Positions 52,738-61,639 are shown, numbered from the stretch's first letter. The stretch is 64,000 nt of DNA from Flavobacterium pectinovorum (GCF_900142715.1 NZ_FRBX01000002.1:620001-684000); one strand, 5' to 3'. Notes: generated from the letters alone by a model not told the origin. A program made the numbers and translations.

Positions 52738-54363
52738 ATGAAAATATCATTTAAATATATATCTTATTTTTTCCTATTCATTTTAGGAATAAGTATGACG
52801 CTTACTTCGTGTACGGACGATTTAAACGTGACCCCAAAAGACGATGATGAATTTTTATCAGAAACCTTTTTTCAGGATCCGGCATCGTACAAACAAGTAT
52901 TAGCAAAATTATACGCAGGTTTGTATGTTGGAGGTAATGATGGAGATGGAGATGCTACGATACCTGGAAGAAACCCTGATATTTCAGGACTTGGTGGTGA
53001 CTTTAGCAGTTACTTAAGATTGCTTTTTGTAACTCAGGAATTTTCTACAGATGAAGCTATTATTGCTTGGGCAGATGGTACTTTACCAACAATAAATGCT
53101 CAAACATGGGCTCCTGCTAATGAATTTTTAGAAGGAACATTTTCAAGAGCATTTTACCACATTAGTGTTGCCAATGAGTTTTTAAGACAAACTACTGATG
53201 AAAAATTAACAGAAAGAGGTGTTGATGCAAGTTTAAAAGCTGAAATCGCTACATTTAGAGCTGAAGCTCGTTTTTTAAGAGCGTTTTCTTATTATAACTT
53301 AATGGACTTGTTTGGAAATGTGCCAATCACGACAGAAAATGATCCTGTTGGATTCTTCTATCCGGTACAAAAATCAAGAGCAGAAGTTTTCGCTTTTGTT
53401 GAGTCAGAATTAAAAGACTTAGACAATAGTTTAGCTGCTTCAAAAACAAACGAATATGGTAGAGTAGATAAAACGGCTGCTAAATTTTTATTGGCACAAA
53501 TTTATTTAAATTCTAAAGTATATACAGGAGTAGACAGAAATAACGAAGCAGCTACAATGTGTTCTGAAGTTATTAATTCAGGATATACTTTTGCAAATGT
53601 TCCTTATCGTTATTTGTTCTCTGCAGATAATAATAGAAATGGTGCTCAAAGCGAATTTATTTTCCCAATTGTTGGAGATGGTAACGCTATTAGAGCTACT
53701 GGTGGAGGAATGAGTTTTATTATGCACGCTTCTATTGGAGGAAGCATGAATGCTGCGTCCAGAGGTATGGATGGTGGATGGCAGGGAATCAGAACTCGTA
53801 GAGAGTTTGTAGACCTTTTTCCAGATGAAACTGCAACAGCAGATAATAGAGGAACATTTTATACAGATGGTCAATCAAAAAACATTAATAATGTAGGAAC
53901 TTTTACAGACGGTTATGCTGTTACAAAATACATTAATATAAATTCAGATGGTTCTGCAGCACAAAGAAATGATATTCCGGATATCGATTTCCCAATGTTT
54001 AGATTAACTGATGCTTATTTGATGTACGCAGAAGCAACTCTTAGAGGAGCTACTACCGGAAACATTAATACTGCTTTAGGTTATATCAACCAAATTAGAA
54101 CCAGAGCAAATGCTCAGGCGGTTACACTTCCTCAATTAACTCTTGATTTTATTTTAGATGAAAGAGGAAGAGAATTATTTTGGGAATGTAAAAGAAGAAC
54201 TGATTTAATTCGTTTTGGAAAATTTACAGGAGCATCAAAAATCTGGCAATGGAAAGGTGGTTCTATCAATGGTAATGCTACGGAGTCGTACAGAGACTTA
54301 ATGCCAATTCCTGCAAGAAACATTCAGGCAAACCCAACATTAGAGCAAAACACTGGATACTAA
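52738..54363 (+). CDS. susD: SusD-like nutrient-binding lipoprotein (RagB/SusD)
   Basis: 541 aa surface lipoprotein, lipobox LTSC at the end of a 25-residue signal (SMTLTSC). TPR-like SusD/RagB helices: EGTFSRAFYHISVANEFLR near 135-155, FRAEARFLRAFSYYNLMDLFG near 175-195, and the C-terminal ILDERGRELFWECKRRTDLIRFG near 475-500 (quoted in part). Forms the lid of the SusC channel and binds starch. 36 nt after susC. Confidence 0.96.
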   Translation: MKISFKYISYFFLFILGISMTLTSCTDDLNVTPKDDDEFLSETFFQDPASYKQVLAKLYAGLYVGGNDGDGDATIPGRNPDISGLGGDFSSYLRLLFVTQEFSTDEAIIAWADGTLPTINAQTWAPANEFLEGTFSRAFYHISVANEFLRQTTDEKLTERGVDASLKAEIATFRAEARFLRAFSYYNLMDLFGNVPITTENDPVGFFYPVQKSRAEVFAFVESELKDLDNSLAASKTNEYGRVDKTAAKFLLAQIYLNSKVYTGVDRNNEAATMCSEVINSGYTFANVPYRYLFSADNNRNGAQSEFIFPIVGDGNAIRATGGGMSFIMHASIGGSMNAASRGMDGGWQGIRTRREFVDLFPDETATADNRGTFYTDGQSKNINNVGTFTDGYAVTKYININSDGSAAQRNDIPDIDFPMFRLTDAYLMYAEATLRGATTGNINTALGYINQIRTRANAQAVTLPQLTLDFILDERGRELFWECKRRTDLIRFGKFTGASKIWQWKGGSINGNATESYRDLMPIPARNIQANPTLEQNTGY

Positions 54364-54380
54364 TTTTATAAAACATTAAA

Positions 54381-55202
54381 ATGAAAAATATATATAAAAT
54401 TTTAATTGCATTTATTGGTGTATTAGCGGTCTCGTGTAATGCTGATGATGTAGAAAACAGACCTGTTATTGGGGTAGGAACTGCTCCGGTATTGTTAACA
54501 CCACAATCTGATTTTAGTATTGTGCTTTCAAAGGAAACAGAGAAAGAAATTGCTACAACTGTTACGTGGAACAAAGCAACTTATGCAGGAAGTACTGTAG
54601 TAGTAAACTATACGATTCAAATTGCAAAAGCAGGAACTAATTTTAAGAGCCCAGTGACGGTAACTAATACTACTGCAGTTTCGCAGGAACTAACTGTAGA
54701 AGAATTAAATTCTGCTTTAGTTAATGGAGGTTTTATCGAGAAAGAAGTAAACGATGTTGATCTTCGTATTAAAGCTGTGATAGGTGCAGATGGGCTTCCG
54801 CAATATTCTAACTCAGTTACTTTTAAAGCGACTCCTTATCATGCGCCACTAGCTAGTTCTCACTGGTTAGTAGGAGGTGCTACTCCTGGTGGATGGTCAT
54901 GGGATGGAGATGCTGAAACTGAATTTCCATTAGTTGCCGGACAATCAAAAATCTATGAGGTTAGTCTTGTTCTTAAAAATGGAGAAGCATTTAGAGAATT
55001 TTTATCTAATGACTTTACAAGTGGAGGCAACTGGGGCTCAGATAATAGTCACAACTTTGAATATTATGCTAACGCAGGTTATACTATTGATTCAGAATTA
55101 GAAAATGCTAATGACGGAGATAAAAACTTCAAATATACCGGAGCAACCGGACTTAGAGTTTTTAAAATTGACAACGTTGCAAAAACAATAACATTAGATT
55201 AA
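54381..55202 (+). CDS. susE: SusE-like outer-membrane starch-binding lipoprotein
   Basis: 273 aa. Lipobox AVSC (signal IGVLAVSC). N-terminal SusE domain of an Ig-like fold (TAPVLLTPQSDFSIVLSK), and a C-terminal carbohydrate-binding SusE/SusF module (SSHWLVGGATPGGWSWDGDA). Binds maltooligosaccharides at the surface, helping SusC/D. 17 nt after susD; operon terminator at 55221-55253. Confidence 0.88.
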   Translation: MKNIYKILIAFIGVLAVSCNADDVENRPVIGVGTAPVLLTPQSDFSIVLSKETEKEIATTVTWNKATYAGSTVVVNYTIQIAKAGTNFKSPVTVTNTTAVSQELTVEELNSALVNGGFIEKEVNDVDLRIKAVIGADGLPQYSNSVTFKATPYHAPLASSHWLVGGATPGGWSWDGDAETEFPLVAGQSKIYEVSLVLKNGEAFREFLSNDFTSGGNWGSDNSHNFEYYANAGYTIDSELENANDGDKNFKYTGATGLRVFKIDNVAKTITLD

Positions 55203-55220
55203 TTTTTAATGTACATACTG

Positions 55221-55253
55221 AAAAGGCTATCTCTATGATAGCCTTTTTTTATA
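55221..55253 (+). terminator. Terminator after susE
   Basis: Arms 55221-55231 and 55237-55247 pair (AAAAGGCTATC) around TCTAT and end in a T-run. It separates susCDE from the amylase gene, though leaky read-through is possible. Confidence 0.75.
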
Positions 55254-55278
55254 ATACTAACTAAACCAAAACCACATT

Positions 55279-58155
55279 ATGAAAAAAATTATACTAGTAT
55301 GTTTATATCTGCTTTTTGTCACTGCCAATGCTCAGCAAATAACAGTGTCTCCTGCTATATTTCAGGTAAATGAACCAATAACAATTACAGTTTCGTTTGC
55401 ATCACCAACTTGTAATGAAATGGGTACCAATCCTTCAAAAGTATATATGCATTCAGGAATTGGAACAGAAGCTAATCCATGGGCAACTGCAAAAGGAAAT
55501 TGGGGAAATGATGACGGAATAGGCTTAATGAATGACAATGGAAATGGCACTTGGAGTATTACCATTACGCCAAGTATCTATTTTGGACTTACTGCAACAC
55601 AACAAACAGATGCTACAAAAATGGGTCTGGTTTTTAGAAATGCAAATGGTTCTCAGACATTAAAGCAAGTGCCATCTTGTTCAGATTTTTTTATTAAAGT
55701 TGGTTCTTTTCAGGCAACTTTAACTGCACCATCTGAAAATAGTACTACAATTATAACTTCAGGCGCAAATTTTAATATTACCGCAACCAACACAAACGGA
55801 GCAGCAAGCTATACGCTTAAAGCAAACGGAACAACGATCGATACAAATGCGAGTACATCTTCTTATTCGTTTAATCATACCAATATATTGAGTAATCAAA
55901 GTTATGAGCTGAGTATTGTTCAGGGAGCTACAACAATAGTTAAAAAGTTTGCGATTGTTGTAAATCCCAATACAATTTCTCAAACAATGCCGACTGGTTT
56001 AGTTGATGGGATTAATTACAATTCAAATGATGCAACAAAAGCAACTTTAGTTTTAGATGCACCTTTAAAAGATTTTGTTTACGTTGCCGGAAGTTTTAAT
56101 AACTGGCAGCCTTCATCGGCGTATGCCATGAAAAAAGATCCTTCTTCCGGTAAATTTTGGTTGGAATTAACAGGATTAATTTCCGGTGAAAATAACACCT
56201 ATCAATATTGGGTGGTTGATGCGACACCGCTTACCAATTCGCTTTCATTAGTAAAAACAGCAGATCCTTATTCAACTTTGGTTTTGTCACCTTATGATGA
56301 TCCGTGGATTCCTGCAGCTTCATATCCCAATATGCCAGTTTATCCTGCAGGACAAAATTTTGAAGTTTCTGTTTTAAAAACAGGGCAAACCCCATACAAT
56401 TGGCATGTTACGAATTTTACAAAACCCGAAAAAGAGAAATTAGTAGTGTATGAAGTTTTGGTTCGTGATTTTGATGCAGCCAGAAATTATCAGAGTTTAA
56501 TTGATCGAATTGAATATTTTAAAAGCCTAAAAATAAATGCAATCGAATTAATGCCGGTAATGGAATTTGAAGGCAATGAAAGCTGGGGCTATAATACTTC
56601 TTTCCACATGGCGTTGGATAAATTCTACGGAACATCGGATAAATTAAAAGAACTCATTGATTTATATCATCAAAACGGAATTGCGGTTATTCTTGATGTT
56701 GCCTTAAATCATGCTTTTGGAAGAAACCCGATGGTAAGAATGTGGATGAACGATCCTGATGGAGATGGTTTTGGTTCGCCAACGGAGGAGAATCCGTATT
56801 TTAATACCGTTGCCAAACATGCTTATAATGTGGGTGAAGATTTTAATCATCAATCCTTAAAAACGCAGAATTATGTAAATCGCGTAATCAAACAATGGAT
56901 TGAAGAATACAAAATTGACGGTTTCCGTTGGGATTTAACCAAAGGATTTACCCAAAATTGTACAGCTTCTGATGGTGGTTGTACAGATAGTTATCAGCAG
57001 GACAGGGTAGATATATTAAAGAAATATGCTGATTATTCATGGAGTCTTGATCCTACACATTACACTATTTTTGAACATTTAGGAAGTGATATAGAAGAAA
57101 AAGAATGGGCCAATTATAAAATTGATGAAACGCCTAGTAAAGGTGTTATGATGTGGGGAAAAATGACGGGGCCTTATAATCAATTGTCTATGGGATATGC
57201 ATCAGAAAGTGATATTTCGAGAATGACGAGTTCGAGTCACGGTTTTGTGGCAAACCGATTAATGGGTTATGCCGAAAGTCATGATGAAGAACGTCTGATG
57301 TATAAAAATGTACAATACGGAGCTTCAAGCGGAACATATAATGTTAAAGATCTAAATACAGCTTTATCAAGAATGTCTGCCATTGGCGCTGTTTCTTTAC
57401 TAGTTCCCGGGCCAAAAATGATCTGGCATTTTGGAGAATTAGGCTGGGAAAACTCCATTTTTACCTGCAATGATAATTCTGTAAATAATGATTTCGATGC
57501 AATTTCCGGAGATTGTAAATTAGATACAAAACCACAACCGCAATGGGCAAATAATTGGTTAGGAAATTCAAATCGGAATAAAATTTACAACGATTGGGCA
57601 AAAATGATAACCCTTAAAACGACCGAGCCGGTATTTTTAGGAACACCAACAATAGCAAGCGTAAATTCGTTATCTGTAAATATAAAAATCAACAACAGTA
57701 ATTTACCTTCCACACAATTAAAAGATGTTTTAATCATTGCCAATTTTGATGTTGTGGCTCAAAATGTTGCAACAGGTTTTCAATACACAGGAACATGGTA
57801 TAATTTAATGGATAATAGCGCTATAGAAGTTACAGATGTAAACGCAACCCTAAATTTACCTGCCGGCGAATATAGAATTTATGGAAATAAAGAAGCCAGC
57901 CTGGCCATAGAAAATTTCGAAAAAGGAAATGTTGTGAGATTATATCCAAATCCGGTTTCTAATTATTTTACCTTAAATATTGCTGCAGCAAAAGTTCAGG
58001 TTTACGCAATATCCGGGCAATTGGTAAAAAGTTTTGTGCCTAATGGAAATATTGATTTTCAATTTGGTGTAAGCGATTTAAAAGCGGGACTGTATGTGGT
58101 AAAAGCTTTTGATCAAAATGGTAAAATCCAGGTGATGAAGTTTATTAAAAAATAA
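55279..58155 (+). CDS. T9SS-secreted GH13 alpha-amylase
   Basis: 958 aa. Signal peptide 1-18 (ending TANAQ), an N-terminal module of the type found before extracellular amylases, a CBM48/AMPK-like beta domain (FVYVAGSFNNWQPSSAYAM, about 268-286), the GH13 barrel with VILDVALNHAFG, DGFRWDLTKGF, TIFEHLGSD and GYAESHDEERL, and a final type A C-terminal sorting domain (VVRLYPNPVSNYFTLNI to QVMKFIKK). The last feature marks export by the type IX system to the cell surface or medium. SusG analogue of this locus, cutting starch outside. Confidence 0.93.
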   Translation: MKKIILVCLYLLFVTANAQQITVSPAIFQVNEPITITVSFASPTCNEMGTNPSKVYMHSGIGTEANPWATAKGNWGNDDGIGLMNDNGNGTWSITITPSIYFGLTATQQTDATKMGLVFRNANGSQTLKQVPSCSDFFIKVGSFQATLTAPSENSTTIITSGANFNITATNTNGAASYTLKANGTTIDTNASTSSYSFNHTNILSNQSYELSIVQGATTIVKKFAIVVNPNTISQTMPTGLVDGINYNSNDATKATLVLDAPLKDFVYVAGSFNNWQPSSAYAMKKDPSSGKFWLELTGLISGENNTYQYWVVDATPLTNSLSLVKTADPYSTLVLSPYDDPWIPAASYPNMPVYPAGQNFEVSVLKTGQTPYNWHVTNFTKPEKEKLVVYEVLVRDFDAARNYQSLIDRIEYFKSLKINAIELMPVMEFEGNESWGYNTSFHMALDKFYGTSDKLKELIDLYHQNGIAVILDVALNHAFGRNPMVRMWMNDPDGDGFGSPTEENPYFNTVAKHAYNVGEDFNHQSLKTQNYVNRVIKQWIEEYKIDGFRWDLTKGFTQNCTASDGGCTDSYQQDRVDILKKYADYSWSLDPTHYTIFEHLGSDIEEKEWANYKIDETPSKGVMMWGKMTGPYNQLSMGYASESDISRMTSSSHGFVANRLMGYAESHDEERLMYKNVQYGASSGTYNVKDLNTALSRMSAIGAVSLLVPGPKMIWHFGELGWENSIFTCNDNSVNNDFDAISGDCKLDTKPQPQWANNWLGNSNRNKIYNDWAKMITLKTTEPVFLGTPTIASVNSLSVNIKINNSNLPSTQLKDVLIIANFDVVAQNVATGFQYTGTWYNLMDNSAIEVTDVNATLNLPAGEYRIYGNKEASLAIENFEKGNVVRLYPNPVSNYFTLNIAAAKVQVYAISGQLVKSFVPNGNIDFQFGVSDLKAGLYVVKAFDQNGKIQVMKFIKK

Positions 58156-58191
58156 ATTTCACAACAAGATTTTGGTTTTGTTAGTAATGCG

Positions 58192-58227
58192 AAAGGGTTG
58201 TCTGGAAACAGGCAACCCTTTTATTTT
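58192..58227. terminator. Terminator between the amylase and DUF6814 genes
   Basis: A 13-bp stem (58192-58204 with 58209-58221) closes a GAAA tetraloop and has a T-run to 58227; usable in both directions between convergent genes. Confidence 0.8.
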
Positions 58228-58231
58228 TCTT

Positions 58232-58456
58232 TCATTTCTTTTCATTGTATTCGCCAATTACGGCAAAATAACCAAAAGTTCCCAGACCTAAAACAATTAA
58301 AGGTGTCAGAATAAATAAAATGATGATTCCAAAGACTAAATCGTCTTGTTTGTCTGATAATAGTTTGGGTAAGCCAAATTCAAAGACACAAAAATAAGCT
58401 GCAGCCACAGCTAAAATAACCCATAAAACACCTAAAATTTGTTTGATTGCATTCAT
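58232..58456 (-). CDS. DUF6814 small membrane protein
   Basis: 74 aa with two membrane helices (about 5-25 and 40-65), pattern FGLPKLLSDKQDDLVFGI near 27-44. Such proteins are found downstream of MFS transporters in Bacteroidetes, as here (11 nt after the MFS gene). Likely a small transporter partner; role untested. Confidence 0.75.
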   Translation of the reverse strand: MNAIKQILGVLWVILAVAAAYFCVFEFGLPKLLSDKQDDLVFGIIILFILTPLIVLGLGTFGYFAVIGEYNEKK

Positions 58457-58467
58457 AATTATTTATA

Positions 58468-59964
58468 TTAAAGGTGATTCGTTTTGTTTTTATTATCAAT
58501 ATATACCATTCCAATTACAAAGCATATCGAAGCAATTATAATAGGATACCAAAGACCGTCAAGATAAAATTCCGGTTTTCCTGCCTCTTTAGAATGCGTT
58601 ACAAAATAGGTTGAAATTGCCGGAAGCAAACCTCCAAAAATTCCGTTTCCTACATGATAAGGAAGAGACATCGAAGTATACCTGATTTTCGTTGGAAACA
58701 TTTCTACTAAAAATGCCGCAATTGGTCCATACACCATCGTAACAAATAAAACCTGAACGAAAATTAAAAAAATCAAAGTCCATTCGTCATTTGTATTGAT
58801 ACTAATTGATGTATTAACCTGAGCTTCTTTTTTGTTTTTAGTATACGTTTTTTTCTCTGTTAAGGTTGTGCCGTCAGTATATTTTTTTTGATTTGTAACT
58901 ATAGAATCATTGATTTTACTGGTTTCAACAACTTGTTTCGTTTCCTGTACAATTTCAGTTTTATTTTTTAAATCGGTTGTTTCGTACATCATTTTATAGA
59001 TAGGCCTATATAATAAAACAGCAATCAGCATTCCGCCCATCATAATATATTTTCGTCCTATTTTATCGCTAAGCCATCCAAAAACAATAAAAAACGGAGT
59101 TCCTAATAATAAGGCAATTCCAAGTAATTCATCAACCTGTGAGGAATCAACATTCATTACCGTTTTCATGAAACTCATTGCGTAAAACTGTCCGGTGTAC
59201 CAAACAACACCTTGTCCCATTGTGGCGCCAAATAAAGCCAATAAGACAAATTTTAAATTATATCGGTTTCCAAAACTTTCTTTTAGAGGATTTGTACTGG
59301 TTGTACCTTCTTTTTTAGCTTTTGCAAATACAGGAGATTCATCCATATTTTTTCGAATTAAATACGAAACTCCAACCATTACGATCGAAACCCAAAAAGG
59401 TACGCGCCATCCCCAAGAATCAAAATCTTCAGCCGAAAGCACATTTTTTGTAGCCAGAATTACCATTAATGAAATGAATAAACCAACTGTAGCCGTGGTT
59501 TGAATCCATGATGTCCAATATCCTTTTTGTCCGGCGGGAGCGTGTTCTGCTACATACGTCGCGGCACCACCGTATTCTCCTCCAAGTGCGAGACCCTGTA
59601 ATAAACGAAGAATTAAAACCAATAAAGGGGCTAGAAAACCGATCGTTTCATAACTTGGAATACAGCCTATTAAAAAAGTAGAACCACCCATCAATAATAA
59701 GGTAGCCATAAAAGTATATTTTCTACCAATAATATCACCAAGTCTTCCGAAGAACAATGCTCCAAACGGGCGAACTACAAATCCTGCCGCAAAAGTGGCC
59801 AATGTAGATAAAAAAGCTGCAGTTGGATTATCGCTTGGAAAGAATTTTGTTGAAATTACAACAGCTAAACTTCCAAAAATGTAGAAGTCATACCATTCAA
59901 TCATTGTACCCATTGATGAGGCAGAAATTACTTTCCAAATGCCTTTTGTAGAAGTTTTACCCAT
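58468..59964 (-). CDS. MFS transporter, metabolite:H+ symporter type
   Basis: 498 aa. MHS/ProP-like MFS: MGTMIEWYDFYIFGSLAVV near residues 17-35, GRLGDIIGRKYTFMATLLL near 73-91 and LALGGEYGGAATYVAEHAP near 125-143. Twelve helices. Between helices 8 and 9 a hydrophilic segment of about 70 residues rich in K, T and E (TEIVQETKQVVETSK, EKKTYTKNKKEAQ) is larger than in ProP. Substrate not predictable. Operon with DUF6814. Confidence 0.88.
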   Translation of the reverse strand: MGKTSTKGIWKVISASSMGTMIEWYDFYIFGSLAVVISTKFFPSDNPTAAFLSTLATFAAGFVVRPFGALFFGRLGDIIGRKYTFMATLLLMGGSTFLIGCIPSYETIGFLAPLLVLILRLLQGLALGGEYGGAATYVAEHAPAGQKGYWTSWIQTTATVGLFISLMVILATKNVLSAEDFDSWGWRVPFWVSIVMVGVSYLIRKNMDESPVFAKAKKEGTTSTNPLKESFGNRYNLKFVLLALFGATMGQGVVWYTGQFYAMSFMKTVMNVDSSQVDELLGIALLLGTPFFIVFGWLSDKIGRKYIMMGGMLIAVLLYRPIYKMMYETTDLKNKTEIVQETKQVVETSKINDSIVTNQKKYTDGTTLTEKKTYTKNKKEAQVNTSISINTNDEWTLIFLIFVQVLFVTMVYGPIAAFLVEMFPTKIRYTSMSLPYHVGNGIFGGLLPAISTYFVTHSKEAGKPEFYLDGLWYPIIIASICFVIGMVYIDNKNKTNHL

Positions 59965-60122
59965 AAATAGCTCTTGTGTTCTTATTAGTAAAGAAAAGTA
60001 TAAAGTATTATTTTACGAATATAAAAGATATTTTTTTATTTAATTGATACTTTTTTAACAAAATCATATAATTGTTTAATTTACACTTTTTGGTAATTGA
60101 AAGTTTACAAATTGGGGTGTTT

Positions 60123-60262
60123 TTTACCGCTAAGGCGCAAAGAAAAAGCGCAAAGTTCGCAAAGATTTTATTAAGCTCATATAAAAGCAAAGGTTCGCAA
60201 AGCTTTGATAATTAGCTTTGCGAACCTTTGCGTAAATCTTAGCGTTTCTTTGCGGTAAATTT
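60123..60262. repeat. GCAAAG-type repeat block with 18-bp hairpin
   Basis: ACCGCTAAGGCGCAAAG faces TTTCTTTGCGGTAAA across a block whose core is a perfect 18-bp hairpin (60187-60204 with 60214-60231, GCAAAGGTTCGCAAAGCT). This fills most of the 423-nt gap 59965-60387. It resembles 20612-20672, 16571-16695 and 36760-36830. Confidence 0.65.
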
Positions 60263-60301
60263 TATTGGATTTTGGAATTTAAAAAATTGGAATTTCCCCA
60301 A

Positions 60302-60387
60302 AAAGTATTAAAAACAAAAAACCCGAATATTGCTATTCGGGTTTTGGTGGTACCTCCAGTCCCGAGGCTTCGGGAGAACCAGGGACA
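60302..60387. repeat. Duplicated tRNA-Phe 3' end with terminator and palindrome
   Basis: Bases 60302-60359 are identical to 60682-60739 (58 nt), covering the tRNA-Phe terminator hairpin (60318-60345) and the acceptor 3' strand with CCA. GAACCAGGGACA (60376-60387) then equals 60745-60756. Between them the tRNA GGATC is replaced by TCCCGAGGCTTCGGGA (60360-60375). A non-functional tRNA remnant. Confidence 0.9.
60318..60345 (-). terminator. Duplicate terminator hairpin at the GIY-YIG 3' end
   Basis: Copy of the tRNA-Phe terminator (AAAACCCGAATA/TATTCGGGTTTT around TTGC). In its new place it lies 43 nt beyond the stop of the GIY-YIG gene and would terminate it. Confidence 0.75.
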
Positions 60388-60675
60388 TTATGGTTTTCTT
60401 TTAGACAAGATATCTTTTAAAATAGAAGGATCTGCAATTATTTTGTTATTAAAAGTTTTACTTTTCATTCTTTTAATAAATTTTTCTAAATAAACAGCTT
60501 CTTCTCTGTCAATACAATCGACGGTTAAAACAATTTTCCAATCTTCAGCTATTTTGGTAAATGAGTTTGAGTAAAAATGGTTTTGATGTTTCTCAATTCT
60601 ACTTTCTAAATCGTTGGTTTCGCCAATATAAAATTTTTGAGATGAATCTGAGTAAAGAATATATAAGTAATGCAT
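60388..60675 (-). CDS. GIY-YIG nuclease-family protein
   Basis: 95 aa single-domain GIY-YIG nuclease of the UPF0213/YhbQ-like type: YLYILYSDSSQKFYIGETND (residues 3-22) carries the two motif halves, RIEKHQN the conserved Arg, and AVYLEKFIKRMKS the catalytic Glu. Its stop codon directly abuts a duplicated tRNA-Phe 3' end and its start is 7 nt from the intact tRNA terminator. It may be a mobile or formerly homing gene; cellular role unknown. Confidence 0.9.
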   Translation of the reverse strand: MHYLYILYSDSSQKFYIGETNDLESRIEKHQNHFYSNSFTKIAEDWKIVLTVDCIDREEAVYLEKFIKRMKSKTFNNKIIADPSILKDILSKRKP

Positions 60676-60697
60676 TTGTAGAAAGTATTAAAAACAA

Positions 60698-60725
60698 AAA
60701 ACCCGAATATTGCTATTCGGGTTTT
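60698..60725 (-). terminator. Terminator of tRNA-Phe
   Basis: AAAACCCGAATA (60698-60709) pairs with TATTCGGGTTTT (60714-60725) around TTGC and is followed on the minus strand by TTGTTTTT. It touches the CCA end of the tRNA. Confidence 0.75.
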
Positions 60726-60800
60726 GGTGGTACCTCCAGGGATCGAACCAGGGACACATGGATTTTCAGTCCATTGCTCTACCATCTGAGCTAAGGTACC
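60725..60800 (-). tRNA. tRNA-Phe (anticodon GAA)
   Basis: Folds with acceptor GGTACCT/AGGTACC, D stem GCTC/GAGC, anticodon stem ATGGA/TCCAT with loop CTGAAAA (anticodon GAA) and the encoded 3' CCA (positions 60725-60727 of the + strand). The T stem reads CCTGG/CCTGG, so one U-U mismatch (51/63) is present. Promoter at 60822-60851. Confidence 0.95.
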
Positions 60801-60821
60801 GTTGTGCGGTTAATGCGGGTG

Positions 60822-60851
60822 CAAAGATAGAATCATTTTTCGTTTATCCAA
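60822..60851 (-). promoter_or_regulatory. Promoter of tRNA-Phe
   Basis: On the minus strand TTG (60849-60851), a 19-nt spacer and TATCTTTG (60822-60829), 21 nt before the tRNA. Same -7 box as the tRNA-Leu promoter. Confidence 0.75.
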
Positions 60852-60904
60852 AACATTTTTTTAAAAAAATCAATTCGTACCTTCGCATTGGTAAATAAAA
60901 AAAT

Positions 60905-61639
60905 ATGGTTTTAACTGTTGATGTTGGAAATACTCGAATTAAAGCGGCTGTCTTTGAGGGAAGTAAAGTTCTTGAAAATTTCGTTTTTGAGAAAAATGAA
61001 CTCGAAAAAAAAATTGAAAAAATTTTAAAAAAGTTTTCAAATTGTTCTGATTTAGTTGTTGCATCGGTTGGAAACATCGAAAAACAATCTTTTTTGGCTT
61101 TCGAAAAAGAACTCAATATTCATTTTTTAACGCATGAGGATATTTTTCCCTTTATAAATAAATATGCGACACCAAAAACGTTAGGAATCGACAGAATGGT
61201 TTTGGCTGCGGGAGCAACTTTACAATTTCCAAAACAAAACAGGTTAGTTATTGATGCGGGAACTTGCATTACCTACGATTTTGTCGACGAAAACGACAAT
61301 TATTTGGGCGGAGCTATTTCTCCGGGCCTGCGATTACGTTATGAAGCTTTGCATAATTACACGGCCAAGCTGCCTTTGCTGGCTTTAGAGTTGCCTGATT
61401 CATATATAGGAAACTCGACCCAACAAGCCATTCATTCTGGAGTTGTTAATGGTTTCGTCTATGAGATTGACGGTTTTATCGATGAATATAGCACAAACTT
61501 TTCAAATTTTATAATAATTTTAACGGGTGGCGATGCAGAATTTTTGGCTAAACGATTAAAAAATACCATATTTGCCAATTCAAATTTCCTTCTGGAAAGT
61601 TTGAACCAAACATTTCAATATAAAATCGACAATGATTAA
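60905..61639 (+). CDS. coaX: Type III pantothenate kinase
   Basis: 244 aa. Phosphorylates pantothenate, the first step of CoA synthesis, with the ASKHA fold: phosphate-1 motif DVGNTRIKAAVFEG (6-19), phosphate-2 DAGTCITYDFVD near 118-129 and GGAISPGLRLRYEALHNYTA near 135-154. Type III enzymes do not need the ankyrin cofactor of type II. Overlaps the following outer-membrane protein gene by 8 nt. Confidence 0.96.
   Translation: MVLTVDVGNTRIKAAVFEGSKVLENFVFEKNELEKKIEKILKKFSNCSDLVVASVGNIEKQSFLAFEKELNIHFLTHEDIFPFINKYATPKTLGIDRMVLAAGATLQFPKQNRLVIDAGTCITYDFVDENDNYLGGAISPGLRLRYEALHNYTAKLPLLALELPDSYIGNSTQQAIHSGVVNGFVYEIDGFIDEYSTNFSNFIIILTGGDAEFLAKRLKNTIFANSNFLLESLNQTFQYKIDND

Noticed and set aside
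60302..60387. Second functional tRNA-Phe
   Set aside because: Only the T-arm and acceptor 3' end are present and the T-arm is disrupted by a palindrome; no anticodon arm exists.
60272..60493. Plus-strand frame covering the tRNA remnant and the GIY-YIG 3' end
   Set aside because: It reads through the terminator hairpin and repeats, has no domain, and opposes the well-supported GIY-YIG gene.
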